Shown: piece by piece, positions 34,511 through 45,239 of the stretch
Layout: each line of letters begins with the position of its first letter
Numbering within the stretch: position 1 is the stretch's first letter
Source: Iris pallida
Taxonomy: Eukaryota; Streptophyta; Magnoliopsida; Asparagales; Iridaceae
Assembly: GCA_029216955.1 (NCBI GenBank)
Contig: JANAVB010002199.1
Span: forward strand, 12,755,917 to 12,819,916
Reading direction: 5' to 3'
Length of the DNA: 64,000 bases
Translations under genes and position numbers: made by a program
The notes under the pieces: generated by a model
What the model was told of the DNA's origin: nothing
The model's database searches: none
What the model saw: the letters and a program-made list of their open reading frames with translations, nothing else

Positions 34511-34790
34511 CAGGTAGAAGATTCGTTCTCATCCAGAACGAATAAAGCCAGATGATGGTGATGGCGCACCAACAAAGAGATAAGGAGGAATCTTTTCTCA
34601 CTTATTGAGAAAAGATTGTGGACACCGGTAGCCTTAACCGGCTAAACCGGTTAGTATCGTCCCTTCAGCCTATATATAGATGGGCTTGTGTGTGTGGAAG
34701 GGGAACGGAGTTTGTAATATTTTCCTTTTGTGTGCTTTGTGAGTGCTTGAGTGCTTTCCTTTGTGTGCTTTCTGCTTTCTTCCGTTGTAA
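34511..34790 (+). promoter_or_regulatory. pararetrovirus promoter between integrants B and C
   Basis: TATATATAGA lies at 34671-34680. Upstream stand the hairpin TCTTTTCTC/GAGAAAAGA (34591-34599, 34607-34615) and the palindrome AACCGGTT within TTAACCGGCTAAACCGGTTA. This is the only copy followed by an intact primer site and leader, so it could drive RNA through integrant C. Confidence 0.8.
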
Positions 34791-34792
34791 TT

Positions 34793-34806
34793 TGGTATCA
34801 AAGCCA
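34793..34806 (+). other. initiator tRNA-Met primer binding site
   Basis: TGGTATCAAAGCCA differs from the plant consensus TGGTATCAGAGCCA by one base. It primes minus-strand DNA synthesis in caulimovirids. It lies only about 90 bases after the expected RNA start, and AATAAA follows at 34815-34820. Confidence 0.92.
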
Positions 34807-35229
34807 GCTTACTAAATAAAGATCTGGTGTTCTTAGTAAGTCATCTTTCCTTTTTTTTTTACTTTCTTTTAATTATGCCTGAGTAAACTTGTGTTCTTGA
34901 GTAGTGATCTGTGATAGGTATGTAGTTATTTTAACAAGAATAACGCTAAGATGTGTGCAGTAGCTCTTACGCTTTGGTGTAGAAAATGAACCAAAGCTGT
35001 GCTCTAATTCCGTGAAGCGGTAGTTTAGGCTTGTGGTCGTATGTTCGAGGCCAAACCCTGCCAGAAAGCCACGGTAGTTCCTTGATCAGTGTTATCCGGG
35101 AACGTAGGGAAACTATGTCAAGACACGGAACTAAGGGTCAAAGTGAGCAATCTCAGAGATCTTAGAATATTTTTGTTAAAAAATACTAGAGCCTACCATA
35201 GCTCATATACTCAAGAACAACTCCTCACC
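34807..35229 (+). promoter_or_regulatory. pararetrovirus leader with six short uORFs
   Basis: Between the primer site and the ORF1 ATG lie six short ORFs: 34875-34886 (3 codons), 34920-34925 (ATG directly followed by TAG), 34951-34989, 34986-35015 (ATGA overlap), 35041-35085 and 35115-35165. Caulimovirid leaders typically hold several short uORFs and are bypassed by ribosome shunting or reinitiation. A poly-T tract lies near 34850. AATAAA (34815) may be the polyadenylation signal. Confidence 0.75.
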
Positions 35230-36792
35230 ATGGAAGATAATATTGAGGCGAAAGCCGAATTTCAGGTTTCAGCGAATGACCATCGCTGTCCTTACAACTT
35301 GAAAGGATATGAACATCTTGTTCATCTTCCTTCTCATGATAACCATAACAATGGTATATACAATTTTATTGTAGATACCTTGGTGACCATGAATAGCAAT
35401 ATGCATAAAAATATGCAGACCATCCGAAAGGATGTTGTTGATATGAGTAGTACCATACATACTATTCATACAGATGTTATAAATGTTGGACGAGAAATTT
35501 TTCAAGTTAAAAACGATCTTAAAAGTCTAGGAAAAATTCCTATGGATGTTGACACAGCTACTAGTAAACCAACTAGAACTGTAGGCCAACCACTGGTAGT
35601 CCGAAGAAGCCGTTGGGCTACAAATATTAATATGATGAAACTTTCTTCTAAGGAAACCAACACAATTCCTCCAGAAGAAATTGATGAAAGCTTTTATAAA
35701 ACCTTTTTAAGGTTACAACAACAGGAACTGTCAGGAGATATTGACAGTGAACCTGTATATACATATTATGAACAACATGCTAAAGCTATTGACTTCTTCA
35801 AATGGAAACATGCTAAGAGTTCTGATTCAGACTCATCAGATAGCGAAACAGAACCCCTCTTTATTCGCGCCATTGAAGAAGGACAAAGTAGCAATGATAC
35901 CTTAAATATAGAAGCAGAACCACATCTAAATCCTACAACTATACCTCCTAATCCGGAAGTTATAATGAGGGATCCAAAATTTATTCTTGGAGAACCCTCC
36001 CCTTACACTTCTAAATATAGAGAAGAAAGGCGTAAAAATTGGAATAAGTTCCATTCTTCTCAACAGTCATACCAACAAGATAAAAGATATTTATCTGATG
36101 GGTTGATCTTAAACCTTGAAAATGTTCCACATAAACAAATTGGAGAATATCTCTCTAATTGGTTACAAAAAATGCAAGGGATGGCATATTTCCTCCCTGC
36201 TGACATAAGTACTGAAGGTTATATTCTTTATGCCACTAGCCATTGGCAAGGTGACATAATTGTATGGTTGAGAAATTTTGAAACGCAAAATTCTCAAACC
36301 ATAGAAACACTAAAAGCCAATCCAGATAAGTTTGCAGCGTTAGAAGAACTTATCAAGCAACTTCTTGCTGATTTCACGGGAGAAATATCCCAAGCTACGA
36401 AAAATTATAATAAGATATTACATAAAATGATGCTATGTGACATCTGCATGCTTGAAGAATTTCTATCCAAATATATTGGATTGATTTTTTATTTAAATGA
36501 CAATAGGGAAAAGGAATTCTGGATGGAAGGATTCTTTACTAAAATTCCCTATCCTTGGAATAATATTATTAAAGCAAGATATGATGATCTCCGTGGTGGT
36601 ATGAATGGTCTTCATACAACTGGCATGCTCAAAAAAGCATGTATGAGAACCATGGAAGAAACTTGCGAGCAGGCTAAAGCTGCATCCCAGATGAATAAAT
36701 TCATCAAAAACTCAGTACTTGGTTACAGATGCTGTAACAAGTATGAGAGAGATGAGAGAAAGACGTCTTTATTTAGTAAGTTTACGGTATAA
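35230..36792 (+). pseudogene. ORF1 coat protein part (integrant C)
   Basis: The ATG at 35230 is in ACCATGG context, directly after the leader. The frame is open to the deletion point at 36746 and carries the Ser/Asp acidic run and FWMEGFFTKIPYPWN. It has the base that A lacks near 21668. After 36746 it reads 34 foreign bases (36747-36780) and then out-of-frame protease sequence, stopping at 36792. The Lys-rich tract, zinc knuckle, dUTPase-like module, movement protein and ORF2 are deleted (2.7 kb by comparison with A). Confidence 0.88.
36747..36780. other. filler DNA at internal deletion of integrant C
   Basis: These 34 bases match neither flank at this point in integrant A. The run is purine-rich (GAGAGATGAGAGAAAGACG) and ends TTTAGTAAG, a word also present in the deleted region at about 21931. 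Filler of this kind is a known product of plant end-joining repair. Confidence 0.7.
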
Positions 36793-38575
36793 ACTTGATC
36801 GACTATGTCGATTAAATGACTTTATGGGACGCCAAATATCAGTTGAGTTTGGAGCCATGGTTGATGTCCAAATCCCTGATATTCATGGCACTTTCAAAAC
36901 GTATAAGTTTTCTTTTCGGTTACTTCCGAAAGATTTTGATAATGATTGCTTATTAGGTATGGATAACCTTCGGAATTATCCGCCTTTTAATCATCATTAT
37001 TTTGACATTGATGGACGCTCTATTCCTCGCGTACCCTTCAATGTTTCCCTTGCTAATAAGTTTCCACCAGCAGCACAGCGTGGTGAGATTGACGATAAAA
37101 TTTGCACTTACAATATCCCTACGGATTATAATTTCCAAAAGATTATTCATGGAATGTTAGAACCATTGTATTCTGACAATCCATTAAAATGGTTTGACAA
37201 AGCTCCAAGATATTGTAAAATTGAGCTTCTTGATATACGTAAAGATTCGAAAGTTCGTGTTAATAGCATTATGGTTTCTCCATCAGACAAGGAGGAATTT
37301 GCTAAACAGATTGACGAACTACTTTGACTAAAATAAATACAAAAAAGTCATAGTACCCATTCATCTCCTGCATTCCTAGTTAGGAATCATGCTGAGATAA
37401 AGAGAGAAAAAGCTAGAATGGTTATTAATTATCGTAAGCTTAACAGCTATACAAAATTTGATGGTTATTTTATCCCCTCTGCTAAAAATCTTATCAGGCA
37501 GATACAGGGAGCTAAGTTCTATAGCAAGTTTGACGCCAAGTCAGGTTTTTGGCAACTCAAGCTAGCTGATAAAACTTCCATTGAGCTGACTGCTTTCAGT
37601 TGTCCTCAGGGACATTTTGAATGGTTAGTTATGCCATTTGGATTAAAAAATGCTCCATAGATATTCCAGAAATGGATGAATTCTATCTTTGGTCATCTTG
37701 ATTTTGTAGTAGTCTATATTGATGATATTCTAGTTTTCTCAAAAACTGCTGATGAACACAAAGATCATTTATTACAAGTAGCCAAACTTCTTTTAGAAAA
37801 TGGCATTATTCTTAGTCCAAAAAAGATCGAACTGTTCAAAACAGAAATTGATTTTTTAGGCAAAGTAATAAAAAATGGACAGTTGGAACTGCAACAGCAC
37901 ATTTATACAAAAATTAAAGACTTTCCTGAAGACTTCAAAACTTTGAAGGAACTTCAGAGTTTCCTTGGATTACTTAACTATGGTAGAAATTTTATACCTC
38001 ATCTTTCTGCTAGAGTTGAAAAGTTACAAGATAAGCTAGCAGCTGAACAAGCTAAGTATAAAACAATGACTGACGAGCAACTTAGGAAGTGGGATACCAG
38101 TAAAATTTCCATATCTCTCTCATCTTCGAAGAAGGAAGAAATTTTGAAAATCAAAGATTTGGTTAAAGACCAGAAAATCCTTTACTTTCCTTTAGATGAT
38201 GAGAAAATTGTTTTACAAACTGATGCTTCTGATTACTTTTGGGCAGGAGTATTGATTGCGAAAAATAAAGAAATTGTTGCATATAGTTCTGGAAAATTCA
38301 CTAAAACCCAGATTAAGTATGCGACATATGATAAAGAATTACTTGCTGTTAAATTAGCTATAAAAAGTTTGCGTATATATCTTCTCTATAGAAATTTCAT
38401 TATTGAAACTGATAATAAATCTGTTGCTCAGTTTCTTAAAAAGAAAACTATTAATAATCCCGAAGAAAACCTTCGAAGGATTAGAATTGCGATATATTTA
38501 GAAATTTTTAATTATGAAGTTAATTATATTCCCAGATATACTAACTTTCTTGCTGACACTCTTACCAGGCCATAA
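36781..38575 (+). pseudogene. ORF3: truncated protease, RT, RNase H (integrant C)
   Basis: It starts inside the protease after its DTGA active site, which is lost. RT and RNase H motifs follow (MPFGLKNAP near 37630, YIDDILVFS near 37720, LQTDASDYFWAGVL near 38215), ending LTRP at 38575. In-frame stops: TGA 37325-37327 (CGA in A), TAA near 37334 (TTA in A) and TAG 37658-37660 (CAG in A). A non-functional copy. Confidence 0.9.
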
Positions 38576-38579
38576 TGCG

Positions 38580-40047
38580 ATGGACCATGAGGAGTTCTCG
38601 CGGATCAAAAAAATACATGACGATATGAAAAGGCAGGACGCCTTTACCCAGGTCGGCCCTAAAAAGGCTGCCAAAGCGAATGCTGCGAGCAATGCAGCCT
38701 CTTCGTCTGGGATGACAACGGTGAATAACCCAGTCCCCGGGACAGATGATCCCAAGGTGGCGAATAGCCAACAGGTGGAGAATAGCCAACAGCGGGTGAA
38801 CAACACCAAATGCCGTACAAGCAGCTGCTCAACAAGCAGTTCAGAGAGGACCTAAGAAACTGGTTCCTTTCCAAAGCAAAACATATGCCAACACAATGGT
38901 GAAAAATTGGTACAACTAAGACCTTGAAAAAAATGATAAGGAGTCTTGGGACAAATTCAATGGCTGTTACAGAGCCATGCAATCGAACGACTTGAAAGGT
39001 GCTAGTTTCTGGCTTTCTCAAATAGAGAAGCAGTTCCTGGCAGAAAAGGCGAAGGCCTCACAATACAATGCCAAGCTCCATGAACTAAGGCAGATGGCTA
39101 TCCAGATTATCGCATATAGTGCCACATCTAGGTCACCTGCTATAGTCTCTAGAGAAAAAGATCTCTTCCAGGGACATAGTGCAGAACATAAAGAACTGCG
39201 GGAAATCCTGAAGCAAATCGACAGCCATGATCTGGTCAATTTCCGGATCCCAGACATACTGCGTTTGTATCAGGCTATGTACATAGAGAACGAGGACCTT
39301 CAGTATATGGAGACTGAGGGTATGGTACAGAGTATGATCACTATGTACCAACAACAGATAATTGATGAAGCCCGTCTTCTTGCTTATTTCAGACGCCTAG
39401 ATGACTCTGAAATCACTAGGTATTTTGAAGGCAGGGAGATTGTTTATTCTCCACATGGTTTCATTCACCTGGTCTGTTGTTTCCAGGAGATTGTCAATAT
39501 AACTCTTCAGATCAGCAAAGGATTTGTGCACGAGGTGTTCGTTAGCACCTCTGAAAAAGAACTTTATGAGTCGACTATCCCAGAGATCTGCTGGGAAGCA
39601 GCGGTCGCTCATACTTCCAGGTTCCAGGCGATGTTCAGATTCAGAGTTTGGAGTATTTGGGAGGAGCGGAGGTATATCAAGATCTTCCCGTCCTACCAGA
39701 TTTGGGAGCTTCATCGGCTGGAAGGTGATCCAGGATTAGTGTTTTCCCCGTTCAAGAAGGGGAATTTCAATGAAGGCAAAGAGCGGTATGGTACTGCTAG
39801 GGAGTTTTTTCTCGAAGCCCAGAAGCTGTATCAGAGCTCTGCCACTCTTTCCTGCAGTGGCAAAGTTATTCTGGCCAACTACCTTTGCAGAAGGTCGGAG
39901 GACGACAACACTAGGACTTCTCTCTTGCAGGAGTTCTTATCCAGTTTAAACCTTGGCCCAGCAGGACTTTTGGCCAGGGATGATGTGAACTCTGAAGATC
40001 TTCTAATGGCTGGTCTTCAGATTGAAGGAAGCAAGGTGGGCCTATGA
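38580..40047 (+). pseudogene. ORF4 (integrant C)
   Basis: The ATG lies four bases after the ORF3 stop. One extra base near 38804 shifts the frame after the VANSQQ region. TAA near 38917 is shared with A but not with B or D. From 38977 to the TGA at 40047 the frame is open (356 residues). The total length of 1468 bases equals the 1467 expected plus the single insertion. It overlaps ORF5 as ATGA. Confidence 0.75.
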
Positions 40048-40481
40048 AGCGCAGGCTCACGCAAAAGGATGTTCTTATACGCTACCGGAGACGGGTGGGC
40101 TGGCATCTATCAAAAAAAAGAAAGGTAGCACTCACACCCGTGCCAGAAGATGAACAGATGCAGGTTTCATCTCCTCCACAGTCACCATCCGTGGCAGAGA
40201 CGGATTACACTATAGAAAGGGCTTTTCCTTTGGAAAGAAGAATTCAGGCCTGGGAAGAAGCTGAAAGAGCATACAGACACTGGTCCCCACCTCGGGGAGT
40301 GCCTCAACATTGGTCTCCACCACGTGGAGAGTCTCCATCTACCTCTACTTTTGATAATTGGGAGGGCTGGTGGATTTCTATTTATGAGGACCCCATATTC
40401 GCAGACCCCACAATCATCTACAGTATGGAGCAAGGAGATACCTCACGAAGCACTGATCGTGACCCTCCACCAACTTATTGA
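40044..40481 (+). CDS. ORF5, 145 residues (integrant C)
   Basis: An uninterrupted copy starting at the ATGA overlap. The N-terminal 35 residues are strongly basic (KRRLTQKDVLIRYRRR), the middle has HWSPPRGVPQHWSPPRG, and the C-terminus is acidic. Four integrants (A, B, C and partly D) keep the same organisation, so the ORF belonged to the virus and is not a chance frame. Function unknown. Confidence 0.65.
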   Translation: MKRRLTQKDVLIRYRRRVGWHLSKKRKVALTPVPEDEQMQVSSPPQSPSVAETDYTIERAFPLERRIQAWEEAERAYRHWSPPRGVPQHWSPPRGESPSTSTFDNWEGWWISIYEDPIFADPTIIYSMEQGDTSRSTDRDPPPTY

Positions 40482-40730
40482 CAGGTGGAAGATTCGTTCT
40501 CATCCAGAACGAATAAAGCCAGATGATGGTGATGGCGCACCAACAAAGAGATAAGGAGGAATCTTTTCTCACTTATTGAGAAAAGATGTGGACACCGGTA
40601 GCCTTAACCGGCTAAACCGATTAGTATCGTCCCTTCAGCCTATATATAGATGGGCTTGTGTGTGTGGAAGGGGAACGGAGTTTGTAATATTTTCCTTTTG
40701 TGTGCTTTGTGAGTGCTTGAGTGCTTTCCT
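40482..40730 (+). promoter_or_regulatory. pararetrovirus promoter, truncated (integrant C)
   Basis: It contains the hairpin at 40562-40570/40578-40586, the AACCGG words and TATATATAGA at 40641-40650. Similarity to the B promoter ends after GTGCTTTCCT at 40730, before the primer site. Unrelated sequence follows. Confidence 0.8.
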
Positions 40731-43700
40731 TGCAAAAAATGGCAGGAAGGATGTGGAGATATGGCCAACAAACAAGTATCAGAGGGGAGTCAAGGGACCC
40801 TGGTATCGAGTGTAGGCTAAGTATTAGAATTAGTACTTAATAACCAACTCAAACTTTCCTGTCGAGCTACTCTACATTTTCTGTGTTCAGACACATGTGA
40901 ATGTGCACCTGGGATGTCCTACAGAGCCAAGTGATAAGCTCCTATATCCGAACACTTTAACTCAATTGCTGCCTTCGATTTCCAATCCAAAACTATGGTA
41001 CCGGCACGAGGGGGGAAGAGACACCAGTCCATTCTTAGTGTTGTATCCTCTCTCTTGATGCATATATCAGTCAATAATTTTCAATTTGGTATGAGTTCAC
41101 TCTTGTGGCAGTACAGTTACATGTTTCAGTCCTCTCTTGATGCATGTATCAGTCTCCCTAGTCTTGTCAATTTGGTATGAAGGAGATATACATTCGAGTA
41201 AGGTACCAGGTCTTAGACCTAAACCCTGAACTCTAATGTATCCTAGAGTCTTTGCTACAGGACTGTCCCCTGTATCTCACTAGTATAAGATTATTTAATA
41301 GCCTATGGAAGCTAACTCTATAGATGCATCTAGGTACACAGGAAGTAGGAAGAGTAGACATCTACTCGTATGGGAGCATTTAGGACAAGCACCATGTCTG
41401 CTTTTGCAGTCAAGGGAATTTTAGTTGGCACTTGCATTAAATGTTTACCATGTATTAGGTTGTATCAGTGCACTGAGGATTGGTCAAGAAGTATCTATAG
41501 AAATACTAGTATCATGAAGGTATCTGAGCCTGGTATAGGTTTAGCCTATTCGAAAAGGTAGATGGGATCACTGTGTATCAGTCCTGAGTAAGTACACTGG
41601 GTGGACCAAGCCTAGGTACTACTCTATTCTATTGAACAAAAACTTACAGGTAATAAAGTGGAATAGCAGTAGTAGTTGATGATGGCCTATAGTGTTGTGA
41701 AGGTGTCCAGTTGATGACAAGTGAGTGTTTCCCATGTCCTGTAAATAGAAGTATAGGGTATGATGACCCCTGGGTAGGTGTATCAGAACACCCAGCTCTA
41801 CCTGGGTACATCCTAGGCTCTGACATGTTTAGAGGATAGATCCATTTCATTGCCACTGCTCAGTTCATGTAATTTTACATCTTATAAACTTTCCTTCCTC
41901 ACTGAATTGAGTATCAGCCCTATATCAACTGTATCAGTCCAGTTAGTATTGTTTCAGTCCAAGTGATGCTTTGCTTTGTCCTACCCTAAGTATACCCTAA
42001 GTAGCAGTACACTGCCTATATCTAGCCGAGCTCCCTCATGAAGTCAAGCCCAATTGTTCTGTTCTCACTCTCATGAATCTGTCCTGCATACCATAGAACT
42101 GTCCCTCCTTCATCTAGGCTTGTCCTATCCATATGTGTAAAGTTAGATGTCCTGCTCAGCTCGCGTACAGGTTAACAAGTGGCCTCTGTTTGGAATTTGC
42201 TAGCATACCTGTAATATTATTATGTACAGTCTGATTGCTTTTCATGCTCCAGTATCATTGATATCTTAAAGGAGTGCTTTTCACCAGTAAAATATATCCT
42301 TTACTGTTTCAATGGGACTAACTTAGTTAGTCATTTCAGGAACATCATGAAAGGGGAATACAGTTCAGTAGTGTCTAGCATTTAACCATAGTACCAAGTT
42401 TGATACTAGACACCTTATCAAGTGACACATGAGCATATATGAGTACTAACAGATAAGTCAATAAAAAGGAGGATAGGATAAGCTCCAGGAGTTAGTACAT
42501 TCCAATTTTGCTTGAGTGTGTTTGGGGTAGGGAAAATAACCATTAGATTCAAAGCATGCAACTGGGCTTGGGTTCTAGGGAGCTGAAGCCTTGTATATAT
42601 TTTTCTAATGGTGTATACCTGGTGCTAGTTCAAATATATCCTATTTTGTTGATGGTATATGCTGCTAGTTTCAGTTTACATCCTATTTTAGTGTACCTCT
42701 GTGTTGATTAGGTCGAAACCCCTAGAAGTGCTAGATTTTGGAGTTGTGTATAGTTGCTGGGGTCTCATTTCTGCTGGTTCTTTGGAGGAATAATGTAGCA
42801 GTCATCATAAGGCATCAAGCCATTAGTCATAAATATGTATTAGGAGAATAGATTGATAAGAATACAAGTCTAGAAGTTTATGATGATTATGTTAAACATG
42901 AAGATAGTGGTGTTAGTGCCTAAATTGGGAGTATAAGAGTAGGACAGTAGCTACCCAAGTAACCAAGGTACCCAAGCATAGTTACAGGATCATGTACCTT
43001 AATTCAAGGTATTCTTCTAAGGTTCAGGTATCCAAGATAGGACAGGAGATACTCTAGCCAGTAGTAACCTATAAATAGAGATAAGAAAGGGGGCTAGTAG
43101 TCTAAAGATAGATAGATTGCTAAATTTTTTTATTACCATATTGATACTGTAAAATTCATAAATAGGATACTTGGACTTGATACGAATTTTTACCCGTACC
43201 AGCAGCTCAGGACCTAAGGTAAGTATACCTTGCCTTTTCTACACAGCTTTATTTATATGCACTGTCTTTCTTTATTCAGTTATTCAGTTTTTCTCTTTAT
43301 TGTTGACATGTACTTTTTCATATCATGTTAGTATTTTATTTCATTGTTACATAGCCCTTGTTCACAGCTAGTCTTGTGTTTTATTGGTCATGTTCACTTG
43401 TGCCTTGATTAAGTCATGTCATGGGTCGAGAAGTCATGAACTGAACTGCTATACCTCCTTGTCTTAAAATCTTGAAGCTAACCTGTGAGTCCACATTAGG
43501 GGCGAGGGTTAGTAGTTATCTGTGTCTTAAGCTAACCTGCGAGTCCACACTAGGGACGAGGGTTAGCAGTTATTGGTCCACACCTGCGAGCCCACACTAG
43601 GGGCGAGGGTGATGCTAACCTGCGAGTCCACGCTAGGGAAGAGGGTTAGTAGTATATGATTCACACCTGCGAGTCCACACTAGGGACGAGGGTGATGTTA

Positions 43701-43979
43701 GCTTGCGAGTCCACACTAGGGACGAGGGCTAGTAGTTGTTCAAACCTGCGAGTCCACACTAGGGACAAGGGTTTAAGTATCGATTTGGTTATCTGTTGAC
43801 ATCTTGACATGAGTTCTCTCGTCCTCGTTCAGCAGTTCATTTATGTGTAGACAGTGTATATATTCGTGTTATTCATTGCTCAGTTTTACTTGTTTATTCT
43901 GTATTTTTCTCTATGAATAATAAACTGTTAGAAAGGCTCATTTTCATGTATCTTGCTAGTCCTCTGAGGACCTGATGAT
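40731..43979 (+). mobile_element. left part of a Tekay-type LTR, split by the Tat element
   Basis: There is no coding domain in this 3.2 kb. It is joined, across the Tat insertion, to 57480-57875, which ends in the LTR terminus GGTCGTGACA. The text CAGCTCAGGACCTAAGGTAAG near 43200 matches CAGCTAAGGACCTCAGGCAAG near 12930 in another LTR fragment, with similar distance to the end. The word TATCAGTC recurs between 41050 and 41950. The left boundary of the LTR is not visible; it may be cut where integrant C ends. Confidence 0.55.
43475..43776. repeat. tandem repeat around CCTGCGAGTCCACACTAGGG
   Basis: Seven units of 35-50 bases share CTGCGAGTCCACACTAGGGA and CGAGGGTTAG or CGAGGGTGATG. Long and short unit types alternate, giving a higher-order pattern. 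It lies inside the LTR-like region, about 200 bases before the point of Tat insertion. Confidence 0.9.
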
Positions 43980-44943
43980 TGTAGGCCTTTAAAAATGAAA
44001 GTCACGCTGAGTTGATCAAGACAGAGTCAAAAGTCACGCTCAGTTGATCCAGACAATATAAACAAATCACGCTGGGGAGACAGCTCATCATTTATCAGAG
44101 AGTAATTATGACTGACAGCACAATAGTCGAAGAATGTCACTTCGTATGCCACGTATGCACAGACTTCGAGAGATCATCGCCGTCTATTGCGTGATTTTCG
44201 AAATCTTCTTCAGCAAGACTCAGCCTTCGTCGAGTTGGCGTACCAAAAGGGTTTCTTGTCATTTAATGCGACTGACAAAGCAATCACTGTCAGAGATTTT
44301 GTGTCAGTCGAGACACGCCGAATCAAGACAGCTGGCAGTTCTATCTCAAGTCTGCGTGTATTTGTGATCTTCATCTCAAGTTTGCGTGGATTCTGAAGTT
44401 TTCCTCCTCAAGTTTGCGTGGATTTTCGAGTTCTTTGCCTCGAAGTCTGCGTGGATCCTGAAGCTTCCTGCCCCAAGTTTGCGTGGATTTTGAAGCTTTC
44501 TACACCGAGTTCGCGTGGATTTCGTCTTCAACAAGTCTGCGTGGATTTTTATCAAATTGGAGTACGTGGCAGTCATGCCACTAATCTCTCGCCTGCGTGT
44601 CCTGTAACTTGCACATGACTCATGCATGATTGCCATGTATCCAACAGTTACAGGCCACGTCCAGTAACTGCTCACAACCTTGCGTATGTTAAATCCTGCG
44701 TGATTTTCAACTAAGCACAGGCTGTGAAGACAGTTATCTTTTCAGTTATTATTTTTGACTCTATAAATAGAGTTCTTTTTCTCATTCATTGTACAGATAC
44801 ATTGATATCTACTGTCAAAATTTTGAGAGCTTTTCTTCTTCGCATAGTCCAAGGGATAAAGCGATCGTCTTCTAGATCGGATTCCTACAGTTGTAATTTT
44901 CCCAAAAACACAACAAATAAAGAGAATTTCTTTATGGAAAACA
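43980..44943 (+). mobile_element. 5' LTR of Tat element
   Basis: It begins TGTAGGCC and ends GGAAAACA. Near its start GTCACGCT occurs three times in about 70 bases (43999-44070). In the middle, six variants of a roughly 32 base unit containing TGCGTGGATT lie at 44350-44545. CTATAAATAG at 44761-44770 is a good TATA box, and AATAAA lies at 44917-44922. The ORFs inside are chance frames, apart from the start of the first internal ORF at 44934. Confidence 0.93.
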
Positions 44944-45239
44944 AATTGACGACTCTGCTGGAGAAAACCATCTCCTCTTCTGAGATGACAATAACTCAAT
45001 GCGACACTTCGTCAATCGGCTCGACGAAGAAGGTGATGACGATCAAATCCGATCAACTCGCCTATGAAGAAATGCAGCGGGCTAAGGGTGGCAAGCCCAC
45101 TCCAGCCTCCATCATCACTGCCAAGTCGAAGGGACACTATGTCTATGTCCCTAAGAATCAGTTGGCAGTCAATGGTGAAGTCTCTGCCACAGTGTCTACT
45201 CCACTACAAGCACGCACACTCTTGTGCGCTCGAAGATGA
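44934..45239 (+). CDS. short leading ORF of Tat element, 101 residues
   Basis: The ATG at 44934 lies in the last ten bases of the LTR and the frame reads straight through the primer site into the internal region, ending TGA at 45237-45239. The product is hydrophilic, with AYEEMQRAKGG and SKGHYVYVPKNQL. Its stop overlaps the next ATG (45236) as ATGA, so the two frames may be linked by reinitiation, or they may once have been one frame separated by an indel. No known domain. Confidence 0.5.
   Translation: MENKLTTLLEKTISSSEMTITQCDTSSIGSTKKVMTIKSDQLAYEEMQRAKGGKPTPASIITAKSKGHYVYVPKNQLAVNGEVSATVSTPLQARTLLCARR
44944..44965 (+). other. candidate primer binding site of Tat element
   Basis: Directly after the LTR the sequence is AATTGACGACTCTGCTGGAG. 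It resembles the TGGCGACTCTGCTGGGGA-type sites I recall from Tat/Ogre elements, with two G-to-A changes. The tRNA is not assigned with certainty. Confidence 0.5.

Noticed and set aside
40731..43979. Possible cellular gene between integrant C and the Tat element
   Set aside because: Longest frames are about 60-70 codons without domains, and the segment joins an LTR terminus across the Tat insertion.
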